Of a stretch of DNA of 32,617 nucleotides, positions 7,864-16,771 are shown piece after piece. Both the position numbers and the translations under genes were made by a program. The notes beneath the pieces are model-generated. The model ran no database searches. It was given only the letters and a program-made list of their open reading frames with translations, and was not told the DNA's origin. Each line of letters starts with the position of its first letter. The first letter of the stretch is position 1. Source of the stretch: Promethearchaeia archaeon (lineage in GTDB: Archaea > Asgardarchaeota > Lokiarchaeia > Sigyniarchaeales > SOKP01); contig JAHQWI010000115.1 in NCBI GenBank assembly GCA_029856085.1, forward strand, positions 1 through 32,617, given 5' to 3'.

Positions 7864-9606
7864 TTAAAGGTAGACTTCTCCTGAACCCCCTTGTTCTCCA
7901 GCATTCCCAGAGCTTGAACCGCCTAAACCTCCAGTACCTATAGTGTATAAGTTTTCACTAATTAGGGAATTCGAATCATAACAGTAAATACCAAAAGATA
8001 TACCACCAGTTCCTCCACCTCCTGCCCCACCAGCTCCTCCTTTTCCACCATTACCGCCGAAGCCTCCTGCTCCGCCCAGAAACTGTGCTCCCGGGACACC
8101 CCCGGATCCTCCGGGACCTCCTATACCACCATTACCACCATTACCACCATTACCACCATTACCAGTAGTTATCGTATTATGAGTAATAGTTATATTGGCT
8201 TCTACAAGCAAAATACCAATTGAACCATCACCGTTGGTACCTCCGAAACCTCCGAAGCCAGGAGATCCACCACCGCCACCGCCACCGCCACCACCGCCCC
8301 AAGAAGGCAAAACTACGTTAGAACCACCCCCCCCTCCTCCGCCTCCGCCGCTTCCAAAAAGACCAGTTGCACCATTATTTCCATCAAAACCTTGCCAAAA
8401 TTTATTTACAATCGTACCATTTCCATCTCCTACAGCACCATTAACACCATTAGAACCATCCCAACCGTTTCCTCCATTACCCCCGGGCAAAAAAGGACCA
8501 CCAGCAGCACCACCAGTTCCACCTATTCCAACCCCCTTAGTTCCAGGAGCTCCAGCGACAGGAATGATAAAGATGAACACGCCTCCTGCTCCACCATTTC
8601 CACCAGCAAACCAAAACGTGCCTCCTGATCCCCCAGCTGCATTCACACCATTAGCTCCATTTTGACCTGAAAATCCAAATAATCCAGGCCCTCCATTAAC
8701 ACCATCTCTACCATCTCCGCTACTAATAATACAATTATTTATATTAAGCAAGTTATCAGAGATATTATAGCACCAGACTCCACAAGAACTACCTGTAGTA
8801 GAATTTGCAGTTATTATTTCTATAGTGTCTAAATATGTTTGTAATGTGATATTGTGAGCTGTGACTCCTACAATACGATTATTCACTTCCTCAGTTGCAT
8901 TTATTATTGGATGATTTGATGTGTCCCTTGACCATAAATCTGATTCTTTATATCCTCCACATAGACTAACTCCATCTATCATTACTATGCTTTCATTATA
9001 AGAACCTTCTGAAATGTATACATCTTTTGTTCCACTTTCATTAGCTTTTGCAACTCCTGCATTAATCGTTAACATCGGTTGAAATATAGTTCCTGAATTA
9101 AGATCATCTCCACTTTTAGACACAAATATCGCATTATCGCACATACCATCAAGCCCATCATTATTTGGATCTATATAGCTAGAATCAGGTCGGTCTAAAT
9201 CTTTTGGAAAAGAGCCCGTGTCTGCATTAATCCTAAAATCTACAGCATTTTCAATTACACTTGTTATATTATATGTAATATTTATGTGAATTTGATTCAT
9301 ACCATGTATTAAGTTTAATATGAGACCCCATTTTTTAAAATTAGACTCCAAACTAATAGCACTTATACCATTTATAACAATTTGATTAATATCTGGGGAT
9401 CCAGATGTAGTTCCTCTTAAAACGATTGTCGAAGATTGTGTTAGTGAATCATTTTGATGTGAAGTAATAGCGAAATCAAAAATAAATAATTCCTCATCAG
9501 GTCCATCTCCAGGTTGGAAAAGATAAAAAGCAACTAAAACTATACCTCCTGTAGCCAGTCCTGTCACTACTAATCCTGAAACAATATATTTTGTTACTTT
9601 TTTCAT
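7864..9606 (-). CDS. secreted glycine-rich repeat protein (DUF1565/PE-PGRS-like)
   Basis: The 580-residue protein begins with a Lys-rich N-terminus and a hydrophobic segment (residues 7-30: signal peptide or membrane anchor), followed by an acidic spacer. Residues 35-130 look like a beta-sandwich. DSSYIDPNNDGLDG resembles a calcium-binding loop, and AIFVSKSGDDLNSGT...YISEGSYNES matches the start of DUF1565/pectin-lyase-like beta-helix proteins. From about residue 300 onward it is dominated by GGxGG repeats, interrupted by two runs of nine or more Gly, like PGRS proteins of mycobacteria and similar proteins of myxobacteria. It ends with SGEVYL and has no C-terminal anchor, so attachment, if any, is N-terminal. 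Base composition over the repeats is GC-rich because of Gly codons. Its role, perhaps surface layer or adhesion, is inference. Confidence 0.75.
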   Translation of the reverse strand: MKKVTKYIVSGLVVTGLATGGIVLVAFYLFQPGDGPDEELFIFDFAITSHQNDSLTQSSTIVLRGTTSGSPDINQIVINGISAISLESNFKKWGLILNLIHGMNQIHINITYNITSVIENAVDFRINADTGSFPKDLDRPDSSYIDPNNDGLDGMCDNAIFVSKSGDDLNSGTIFQPMLTINAGVAKANESGTKDVYISEGSYNESIVMIDGVSLCGGYKESDLWSRDTSNHPIINATEEVNNRIVGVTAHNITLQTYLDTIEIITANSTTGSSCGVWCYNISDNLLNINNCIISSGDGRDGVNGGPGLFGFSGQNGANGVNAAGGSGGTFWFAGGNGGAGGVFIFIIPVAGAPGTKGVGIGGTGGAAGGPFLPGGNGGNGWDGSNGVNGAVGDGNGTIVNKFWQGFDGNNGATGLFGSGGGGGGGGGSNVVLPSWGGGGGGGGGGGSPGFGGFGGTNGDGSIGILLVEANITITHNTITTGNGGNGGNGGNGGIGGPGGSGGVPGAQFLGGAGGFGGNGGKGGAGGAGGGGTGGISFGIYCYDSNSLISENLYTIGTGGLGGSSSGNAGEQGGSGEVYL

Positions 9607-10003
9607 ATTTTATCACTTATATTAATTTTTAAATTAGATTTCTTGTTGAATGATAAGAATTCGAATATAATCGAATATAAATTCACTAGGACCAAAATTT
9701 TACATTGAATGGTGAATCGCAACAGAAATTACATTATATCTCATTTCCTTCGATATATGTTATTCGATTGATTTAATTATGATTTTGATGAGGAAATCCA
9801 GAATAAAAAAATGATAGAATTAGTAAAAGCTGATTTTTGCAGCATGAATATTTTAAAATTCCTTGAACACATCGCGAAAGGAATCGAAGGGTGAATAAAG
9901 ATAATTGCGAGTTTAAAATATTTTATCTCGAGGAAAAATAAAATTCTTTAAAGAAAAAAAAATTAAAAAAAAATCTGGATTTCATAAATTATAAAATTAT
10001 ATT
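9607..10003. other. gene-poor spacer with a possible broken small ORF
   Basis: No intact gene is convincing here. On the plus strand a frame runs from ATG 9709 to the stop at 9892-9894 with one in-frame TGA (9769-9771). The second half reads as plausible protein (MIELVKADFCSMNILKFLEH). A tandem TCGAATATAA (9661-9680) precedes it. The A-rich end (about 9948-9975) is a T-tract on the minus strand, suited to ending a minus-strand transcript from 10004. Confidence 0.35.
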
Positions 10004-10942
10004 CTAACGTCTCATCATACGAGGGTTCCTGAACAAAGATAGTTCTGTTCTTGGCGGTTTATAATCTGAGGTTGCTGTCTTTTTCATTTTTTTATACAAT
10101 TTTTTAACTATCTTCTCTGCTTCCTTCATAAAATTACACATACATCCAAATAAAATCAAGTAAATAGTAAAAGTTTTGTCTTTCGCATATTGTTCATCAT
10201 AAATTTCGATTTCAAAATTTTTCTGGATAACTTGTCCATCTACACGGGCAATTTTTACATCACCAATGAATATATTGTAATTTCTTCCAGGTCCAACAAC
10301 CCCTTTTGCACGAACTATTTGGAATTTATCATCCTTCTCTTCTGGAAGTAATGGCCATGTCCATCGCGTTCCTACTAATCTCCAACCTCTAACTACTCGA
10401 GATAAATTGATTGTTCTAGGTATCTGCATAAAGAATACTGGAGCAGGATGTTTAATTTCATAGCTCTGGATTAACGAGTGGGTAATACTAAGTTCAAGAC
10501 TTCCCTTATAGTTTCCACCTTTAGCGGTACCTGCATCTGTAACTTTTTCTTCCATTATTGTAAATATTCTACAGACTAGTCTTTTTTCCATCTCTGGTTT
10601 TTCTTCCCACGATTCCTTACTATAAGCAATAATATATTTTTTCTCCTTGTTTATTTCTACTACTCCTTCGATATCAAAATTTTTGGAGAAAAACCTAGTT
10701 TTAGCTTGATATTTGAGTTGTTGATGTATTCCAAGTTCTTCATCGTGCAGTCTTGTACGCCAGAAATTAACTTTCATTTCTTTATAAACAGCCTTCTTAG
10801 GTTTTGGCTCTGCTCCTGCCGCTACCTCCTTTTTAGTCGTTTTTTTAGGTTTCTTTTTTGTTGGTTTTGCTCTTGCTGTAGCTCGTGGTTTAGCCTTTTT
10901 TGCCATCTCTTCTAATTCTTCTACCGGATCTTCTTCCGACAT
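10004..10942 (-). CDS. Lys/Ala-rich tailed protein with possible LURP-one/tubby-like domain
   Basis: The N-terminal acidic stretch (MSEEDPVEELEE) is followed by an extremely basic, low-complexity Lys/Ala/Pro tail (about residues 14-50), reminiscent of DNA-binding or membrane-binding tails. The rest (about 55-280) looks like an all-beta domain ending in a hydrophobic helix (FTIYLILFGCMCNFM). The phrase NYNIFIGDVKIARVDGQV followed by the C-terminal helix is reminiscent of LOR/tubby-C-like barrels, in which a central helix passes through the barrel. This assignment is an inference of low certainty. No signal peptide is present and it stands alone on its strand. The plus-strand frame at 10706-10915 is a shadow. 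Confidence 0.65.
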   Translation of the reverse strand: MSEEDPVEELEEMAKKAKPRATARAKPTKKKPKKTTKKEVAAGAEPKPKKAVYKEMKVNFWRTRLHDEELGIHQQLKYQAKTRFFSKNFDIEGVVEINKEKKYIIAYSKESWEEKPEMEKRLVCRIFTIMEEKVTDAGTAKGGNYKGSLELSITHSLIQSYEIKHPAPVFFMQIPRTINLSRVVRGWRLVGTRWTWPLLPEEKDDKFQIVRAKGVVGPGRNYNIFIGDVKIARVDGQVIQKNFEIEIYDEQYAKDKTFTIYLILFGCMCNFMKEAEKIVKKLYKKMKKTATSDYKPPRTELSLFRNPRMMRR

Positions 10943-11165
10943 TCAAAATCACATTCAAAATTTGTATTATAAATAATATTGTGTTAAATTTATTTTCATT
11001 AAGATACCTTATAATTTTTACCTTAAATTATAATTAAGGATTAAAACTGTTGTGGATATCTTGACATCACATTAAAATTCTTCTTAACTATTGGACTCTA
11101 AAAGAAATTAATTCATTAATATTCTAATTTAATCTAAAGAACTAACAATAAAAGAGTCTAAAAAA

Positions 11166-11444
11166 ATGAGTAAAGCAATAATTTGGCAATATAACGATTT
11201 TATCCAATCAAGAAAAGATAAATTAACTAATATGCTTATTAGCGAGATTATATTTTTAAAGACTAAGCTAAAAAAACCCCAGAATATTGGAAAAATAAAT
11301 CACCTCAAATATGGATTGGATAAATTAGAGTATCTTTTAAATAAACTGAAGATATATGGTTCAAATATGCCCGAAAAAGATTTTGATAAAATTCTAATGT
11401 TTATTTATCAAATCTTTAAAGATATTGCCTTGAATTTAGAATGA
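11166..11444 (+). CDS. small hypothetical helical protein
   Basis: A 92-residue, Lys-rich protein with a predicted mostly alpha-helical pattern (repeated KLKKxxxIxKIxxLKxxLDKLEYLL heptad-like spacing) and no Cys or recognisable motif. It could be an antiparallel helical bundle. It lies alone between two minus-strand genes and converges on the ribonucleotide reductase gene, whose stop is 25 bp away. An ATG at 11166 is preceded by A-rich sequence without a clear Shine-Dalgarno. Evidence for expression is composition only. Confidence 0.5.
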   Translation: MSKAIIWQYNDFIQSRKDKLTNMLISEIIFLKTKLKKPQNIGKINHLKYGLDKLEYLLNKLKIYGSNMPEKDFDKILMFIYQIFKDIALNLE

Positions 11445-11469
11445 TTACTAATTGAAGTTCAGATTCGAC

Positions 11470-13731
11470 CTATTTTTTGTTAGGATCAATAGATACTTCA
11501 CAGACCCCGTCCGCATCACAAAATTTAACCCCAATTGCTCTGTCTTTTGTCTCATCTAAAAATAAAGGCTTTACATTTGTTATCATTTCTTCATATTGTT
11601 CTTTAGTTATTTCTTCATAGGGAGCTTGCTTATAGCCATGTTCTTTAATTGGTAGAAAACTTGCACTTTTAAGCTTATCTTCACAAAATTGTAGAACATG
11701 TTTAATTTGATCTGCTTCTTCTGACTTAAAGGTTATTGTAATACTTACCTGATTATCAGACCATAATCGTTGGTAATCGATTGCGTTAGCAGCTTGTTCC
11801 CAAATTGATACTTCATTTTTAGAACGATTGAAATACTTCTCATGAATGGGGAACTCCGCTACTACAGTGTTTGGTGAATATGAATCATCCTCAATCTTAT
11901 AACCAGCATTTTTTATATGTTCAATTAAATCTGAATTTTTAGAAAGTCTAATTCTCCTTATGTAATATTCTGAATGAGGATAATGAATTCCAGGAGGTAC
12001 TCCGGGTAGTAGGCTCACTGTGCCGCTAGGTTTCACTGTTGTAATCTTTATACTTTTCGGTATACAAAGCCAATCGGAATACTGTTCATCTAAATCTCGT
12101 AAATATTTATAAGCTTTATCACACCATTCTAAAATCATTCTTCTCCCATGTTTGACGAAAGCTTCAATTATTCCAGTCTGTGAAATTCCCATTCGTCTAT
12201 TCTTAAGCATGACTGCATTAGTTTCTTTCCAATGTGTGTTTACTAACGTGACAGATTTAGAATATAAGTAAGCATACTTTAATGTTTCTTCAAATTCTTC
12301 ATAACTATCATGACGAGACGGAAAAGTCTCTACAAGACAACAAAGTTCGAATGATTCTAAGCTCTGTTCCCCGCACGGATTAACCCCTGCTACTTTTTTG
12401 TCTCTATAATCAGGGGCATCTCCCATTCTTGAATAAATTCTAGCATTTTCTAACCAAAAGATTCCAGGTTCTCCGTTTACAGCTATTTGATCTGCAATAA
12501 ATGAATAATCTAATCCCTTTACGGCAAAAACGGAATTATTACTAGCCCATCTATGAGAATATAATGCTTTTTCGTCTTGTTTACAAGTTACAAAATCCAA
12601 ATCGGTAGGGTCTCCTAAAGCAATTTCTGCACTTCTTCGTACATTACCTGCGACTACACATTTGCCGATATAATTCATAATGTCTACGATGTCAACGGAT
12701 GTAATCATCTTTCCTATACGTGCCTCGAGAATTTTCTTAATGTCTTCTAGCATCTCTTTCAATGGAGTTGGTCCAGAAGCAATACCACCAAATCCTCTAA
12801 TTGGCTCACCAGCGAGTCTGATCTTATTAAAATCAAATGTAGGAGCTTGTTTTCCCAAAAAATATGCTTCAAGAATAAGTCTTAGGGATTCAACCCATCC
12901 TTCTCTAGAATCGTCTATCTCAAAATCAAAAGTTCCTTCTTTAGGTTTTTGTATTTTTATTTTTTCTGCTCCTTTGGTATCAAATCCAACTCCTACGCCC
13001 AACATTAAAGCGTCCATGACGAATTCGAATGCTTTTGAATATTTTAGGCCTATATCTTCCGTTGATGCGAACCCACAATTATTAAGCGACATTGACCCAT
13101 GACGAGCAATAAATTCAGTGCCCATCATCCATAAACCACGTCCAGGAGGGGAAAATTTAAAATTCCAAATCTTTTCAAACATTACTTGCGCTGATTTTTG
13201 AGCTTTTTGGTCAGACCAGGGTAAACTTAATTTCATACAATGCTCTTTCTGAATTGAATAACAACCTTCCACAACTCGTCTAATTGTCTCCCAAAATTCT
13301 TCCTTACGGTTTTCACCTTCAACTATTCTAGCATAAGTCCTTTTATATGTAATATATCCTATAGGACCCCAATCAGGTTGCTTACTTTTGTATTGATTGA
13401 TAAATCCATCATCAATTTTGAAACCAATACTTTCTAAATTAATAGCTCTAGCAAACAGATTTCTATATTTATTTAGTCCGCGTTGAGTCAATTCAACACA
13501 AACTAACTCGCGTATATAATTTGTAGTAATTTCATCTATTCCTAGGCCTATTATTGTACGAATAACATCCTCAGCAACCTTTTCAGCAATTTGCATATCC
13601 AATCCGGTTTCCTTGTTTAATATTTTCGCAATACTGTTTTCATCGAACTTCTTCTTCTCTCCCTTTGCATTAATTACATACTTCGGATATAAATCTATTA
13701 ACGAAAACGAATTATCGGTCATGTTATTCAT
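11470..13731 (-). CDS. nrdJ: adenosylcobalamin-dependent ribonucleoside-triphosphate reductase (class II)
   Basis: This enzyme reduces ribonucleotides to deoxyribonucleotides using adenosylcobalamin to make the thiyl radical, independent of oxygen. The 753-residue length and motifs match the monomeric RTPR of Lactobacillus leichmannii. They include C219 in LNNCGFAS, the NPCGEQSL loop with N451, C453 (thiyl) and E455, and C464 in FELCCLVE; the C453-C464 spacing equals that of C408-C419 in RTPR. An N-terminal ATP-cone-like region (about 15-100) suggests allosteric control. The C-terminal redox pair is seen in FCDADGVCEVS. It is a single gene with no nrdA/B or nrdD nearby. Like HgcA further on, it needs a corrinoid. 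The plus-strand 140-codon frame within it is a shadow. Confidence 0.95.
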   Translation of the reverse strand: MNNMTDNSFSLIDLYPKYVINAKGEKKKFDENSIAKILNKETGLDMQIAEKVAEDVIRTIIGLGIDEITTNYIRELVCVELTQRGLNKYRNLFARAINLESIGFKIDDGFINQYKSKQPDWGPIGYITYKRTYARIVEGENRKEEFWETIRRVVEGCYSIQKEHCMKLSLPWSDQKAQKSAQVMFEKIWNFKFSPPGRGLWMMGTEFIARHGSMSLNNCGFASTEDIGLKYSKAFEFVMDALMLGVGVGFDTKGAEKIKIQKPKEGTFDFEIDDSREGWVESLRLILEAYFLGKQAPTFDFNKIRLAGEPIRGFGGIASGPTPLKEMLEDIKKILEARIGKMITSVDIVDIMNYIGKCVVAGNVRRSAEIALGDPTDLDFVTCKQDEKALYSHRWASNNSVFAVKGLDYSFIADQIAVNGEPGIFWLENARIYSRMGDAPDYRDKKVAGVNPCGEQSLESFELCCLVETFPSRHDSYEEFEETLKYAYLYSKSVTLVNTHWKETNAVMLKNRRMGISQTGIIEAFVKHGRRMILEWCDKAYKYLRDLDEQYSDWLCIPKSIKITTVKPSGTVSLLPGVPPGIHYPHSEYYIRRIRLSKNSDLIEHIKNAGYKIEDDSYSPNTVVAEFPIHEKYFNRSKNEVSIWEQAANAIDYQRLWSDNQVSITITFKSEEADQIKHVLQFCEDKLKSASFLPIKEHGYKQAPYEEITKEQYEEMITNVKPLFLDETKDRAIGVKFCDADGVCEVSIDPNKK

Positions 13732-14557
13732 CCATTATTGTTTGTAAAATTAAAATAATAATTTTATCGGCTTGAGTATTAAATTGTAAATTTTATTGCC
13801 TTAACCTACCTATAATTTTATTATTTATTCTAATATAAAATTATTCATTGGTTTTTATTAAGCTATTGATTAACCACTCTACTTTTTGTTTATTAACAAT
13901 TATGTAAATCTATGGAATATACACAAATTTGTACATATATCTTTTATGATTTTATTCTAAAACTTTATCATTCTTATTTGTCGATAATTTGTGCATCTCC
14001 TAATAGATCAAAATATATCATATTATTTAAACAAAAAATGAGATTAGAATTATTAAATTGTGGTAAAATCATTATTAATTCAAATTTAAAGTATAAAGAT
14101 AAAATTAATTATAAAAGAAAAAGTTAAAACTTAATAGAACCACTTTTTTTTCTAATTTATGAAATTTGGATATTATGTAAGAACACTATTAATATATCCA
14201 GAGATTAGAGATTAGTGAAGAATTATACAACCAAGTAGATTTGGGGCATAGTCTATTTCTAACAAGACTTTCCTATTATATTACGTCAGAGACAACACGA
14301 CTATATAAATAGGTGTCTTAGGCAAAAAGAAAATTTTGTTAAAAGATTCCTTAATAAACAGCGAATTAGGACCGAGCAATAGAACAGTAAAATCGGGAAA
14401 GAAGTGATTATTCTATTAGTTTAAATATTTCAAAAAAAGAAATTTTTATATAAGCATAAATCTACAAAAATATCAAAAAGTTTAAAATCTTCTTTTCTAA
14501 TTATTTCATAATTTTGTAAAAATTAACAGAAAGAATTAGTAATCCAATTTAATAATT
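13732..14557. other. 826-bp spacer without a clear gene
   Basis: The first 180 bases are the AT-rich promoter region of the ribonucleotide reductase gene. A plus-strand 71-codon frame (13912-14127) is rich in Tyr, Ile and Lys as expected from AT-rich noise. The 14160-14420 segment is less AT-rich than its surroundings and contains a start-less minus-strand frame (listed separately). No tRNA, rRNA or known riboswitch is visible. Confidence 0.6.
14212..14412 (-). pseudogene. possible gene remnant, single internal stop
   Basis: On the minus strand, a frame runs from just after TAA-TAG (14418-14413) for 43 codons to a TAA (14283-14281). It then continues for another 22 codons in the same frame, reading VLLEIDYAPNLLGC near the end. 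It has no start codon. A TATA-like TTATATAAA lies upstream, near 14441-14451 on the minus strand. Composition looks protein-like, but open frames of this size can occur by chance. Confidence 0.25.
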
Positions 14558-15220
14558 ATGAGTGCGCGAAAAAAATGTCCTCAGTGTGGTAAGATAAATC
14601 TTCCAGATGATAATTTCTGCAAAGATTGTGGATTCGAACTCAAAGAATATGGTCCTGAAGATTTTGTAATTATAGAACATCTAAAAGCTTCATTATATAG
14701 TAGTATACTTTGTATAGCTATATTCATTGGATTTATGATATTAATTTCGGCAGCTCTCATTTCTCAATATCTTGTCCAAGCAATAATCCCTTTTTTAATC
14801 ATCTGGCCAATCGTAATAGGTTTTATGGTGTGGGCAACAAGATATTTACGAGGACTTTCCAAAATTAGAAAATTCATTATTACTGATGATTATATTGAAA
14901 TAGTTGTTCCACATAAAACAAATTTTAAAGTTAATTGGTCTGATTTTGATTCCATTGAAATTACAAAAAGAGAGTCAATTACAACAGTACCTACAACAGA
15001 TGCAGTAATATTAGGTCCAAGGTTTGTATATTTCACTTTGATTTTTAAGGGAATGAGTTATGAACAGAATTATGAATTCGAATCAGGAAAAGATTTCAAA
15101 GTAAGGACGAAAAAGAAAATTATAGCTGCATTAGAAAAATATGCTAAAGAAAAAGGTAAGAATTTTACAGGATGGAAATGGAAAGATAAAAGAAGAGTAA
15201 AAAAAGCTTTAAAAGATTAA
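14558..15220 (+). CDS. zinc-ribbon membrane protein with PH-like C-terminal domain
   Basis: The 220-residue protein starts with a double zinc ribbon: C7-x2-C10 and C21-x2-C24 (KKCPQCGKINLPDDNFCKDCGFE). Two membrane helices follow at about 45-72 and 76-96. The rest, beginning IRKFIITDDYIEIVVPHK, resembles bacterial PH domains (bPH2/DUF304-like) found after paired helices, with the pattern 'YxxTDDxIxI...W.DFDSIEI'. The C-terminus is very basic (KWKDKRRVKKALKD). The ATG at 14558 is the only in-frame start before the zinc ribbon. The specific function is unknown. Confidence 0.7.
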   Translation: MSARKKCPQCGKINLPDDNFCKDCGFELKEYGPEDFVIIEHLKASLYSSILCIAIFIGFMILISAALISQYLVQAIIPFLIIWPIVIGFMVWATRYLRGLSKIRKFIITDDYIEIVVPHKTNFKVNWSDFDSIEITKRESITTVPTTDAVILGPRFVYFTLIFKGMSYEQNYEFESGKDFKVRTKKKIIAALEKYAKEKGKNFTGWKWKDKRRVKKALKD

Positions 15221-15819
15221 TTTGTAGAGCATAAATCAACTTTAAACTCAAGTTCGAATTTCAAATTTATCTCGGATCTCAAATAGTTTATTTCCGTGAT
15301 CTTTTTTTTAAGAAGGGATAATAGTAATTCTACTTTCAGCACTGAAATAGCTTAATTTTCAATTGTTCTTTATCACACCATGAAGATTATTAGTTGGAAA
15401 CTTGTATCCATAACAAGGTGCTGAGTGATAAATATAAGTGTCTTGACTTTCTTGGGATACTTTACCGGTACTTCAAAGGGAGTCCATAAAATTTCTCGTT
15501 CAACAGACTGGTGAGGTAGTAAACTTAATTTTCCTTGAGCAATTATTCGGTTATTTCCGTTGGAAAAACGGAAGTAGAAGATCCACTAGCGGATTTCAAA
15601 ATTGATATTATATAAGATCATTACTACTTTTAAATTATTATACTAATTTTCATTTTAATATAAGATCAAAATAAAAAGTATTTTTAACATATAATAATAA
15701 TGCAACCTAAATGGTAAAGAGAAATAATCCCCGTTTTAAAGATTCAAGTTTTTATAATACAAAACAATAAAAAGACATTAGCGTTATTTTCATTAAATAC
15801 TAAAAAGAGTTATAAATTA
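15221..15819. other. 599-bp spacer with a hairpin and a probable gene remnant
   Basis: No intact gene. A 7-bp perfect hairpin, TTCCGTT-GGAAA-AACGGAA, lies at 15555-15573. The minus-strand remnant at 15373-15621 covers the middle. The last 150 bases are very AT-rich and probably carry the promoter of the downstream membrane enzyme. Confidence 0.6.
15373..15621 (-). pseudogene. small protein gene interrupted by one amber codon
   Basis: Minus strand: ATG at 15621 reads MILYNINFEIR, then TAG (15588-15586), then 70 sense codons to TGA (15375-15373). The second part reads as a beta-strand-rich protein (SNGNNRIIAQGKLSLLPHQ, then ILWTPFEVPVKYPKKVKTL). Without the TAG the product would be about 82 residues. 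It contains no frameshift. I do not recognise the family. A decayed gene is the simplest reading; amber readthrough cannot be excluded. Confidence 0.35.
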
Positions 15820-16641
15820 ATGATAGAAACAATGTTAGTGATTATTGGATTCTCTGCTCTATTTCTGCTTTTTTACCTCCTACTTGCTTTTATAGTTGGG
15901 ACAGTAAAAAAAAACAATGGCTTAATGGATGTTTTTTATGGTCCAGGATATTTTGTTGTAGCACTCTCAAGCTTAATTCTATTTTTCTTCTTTACTAACG
16001 AAGTAAATATTCGACAAATAATAATGACAATTCTGGTTTTTATTTGGGCACTGAGATTGGCAACATATGTATTTATAAGAAATCGAGGAAAACCAGAAGA
16101 TTATCGATATCAAGCTATGAGAAAAAAATGGAAAACTAATATCCTATTGAAAAGCTTTATACGAGTTTACATATTTCAAGGAATTGTTATATTCATTGTT
16201 GCTTTCCCTGTATGGTTTGTAAATATAAGCAGTAATCCTTCCATAGAAAACCTTTCAGATTTCATAGGAATAACATTATTGCTTGGTGTGGTTGTATGGT
16301 TAATAGGATTTTTATTTGAAACAATAGGTGATCATACACTCTATAAATTTTTACAAAAGCCTGAAAATAAAGGAGAAGTTATGGATAGAGGAGTATGGAA
16401 ATTATCTCAACATCCTAACTATTTTGGTGAAGTAACTCAATGGTGGGGAATTTATATAATTGCATTAGCAATTCCTTTTGGGTTTATCACTATTCTTGGA
16501 CCAATTTTTATCACCTATATGATTATCAAAGTTTCGGGAATAAAACTTTTAGATAAAAGATTTGAGGCTGACGATAAATATGCGGAATATAAACAAAGAA
16601 CTAGTGTTTTTTTTCCCTGGTTCCCCAAAAAAAAGAAATAA
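15820..16641 (+). CDS. DUF1295 / steroid 5-alpha-reductase-like membrane enzyme
   Basis: The 273-residue polytopic protein has about six to seven hydrophobic segments and the DUF1295 signature near the C-terminus: DRGVWKLSQHPNYFGEV (189-205), with the HPNYFGE core at 198-204, followed by QWWGIY and, at the end, F-x-x-D...YAEYKQRTSVFFPWFPKK. The family is an NADPH-dependent lipid (steroid/isoprenoid) reductase or methyltransferase-like membrane fold. In archaea the substrate is unknown, and reduction of an isoprenoid lipid would be inference. A T10 tract follows the stop, separating it from the beta-helix operon. Confidence 0.85.
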   Translation: MIETMLVIIGFSALFLLFYLLLAFIVGTVKKNNGLMDVFYGPGYFVVALSSLILFFFFTNEVNIRQIIMTILVFIWALRLATYVFIRNRGKPEDYRYQAMRKKWKTNILLKSFIRVYIFQGIVIFIVAFPVWFVNISSNPSIENLSDFIGITLLLGVVVWLIGFLFETIGDHTLYKFLQKPENKGEVMDRGVWKLSQHPNYFGEVTQWWGIYIIALAIPFGFITILGPIFITYMIIKVSGIKLLDKRFEADDKYAEYKQRTSVFFPWFPKKKK

Positions 16642-16647
16642 TCCAAA

Positions 16648-16657
16648 TTTTTTTTTT
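16648..16657 (+). terminator. T-tract terminator
   Basis: Ten consecutive T begin 7 bp after the stop codon of the DUF1295 gene. Confidence 0.5.
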
Positions 16658-16771
16658 ACACTTATCCTATGATTTTTAATCAGAGAATTTTTAAATACTC
16701 AAAAGTATATACCTAAGAAAAAGAAAGAAAATAGCCGAAATTTTATAATATTTCATTAAAAGGGATACATT

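Noticed and set aside
8195-8665. 156-codon proline-rich plus-strand ORF (and the overlapping 8392-8628 frame)
   Set aside because: It is the antisense of the glycine-rich repeats: Gly codons GGN read as CCN (Pro) on the other strand. The minus-strand frame has a signal peptide and a recognised domain.
9709-9894. In-frame TGA as selenocysteine
   Set aside because: Some Asgard archaea do use Sec, but the 61-codon frame matches no selenoprotein family and no SECIS-like hairpin is evident.
12680-13102. 140-codon plus-strand ORF
   Set aside because: Lies wholly inside the ribonucleotide reductase gene, whose catalytic motifs fix the minus-strand frame.
13912-14127. 71-codon plus-strand ORF
   Set aside because: Composition (Tyr, Ile, Lys, Asn) is what random AT-rich DNA gives; no motif, no promoter pattern.
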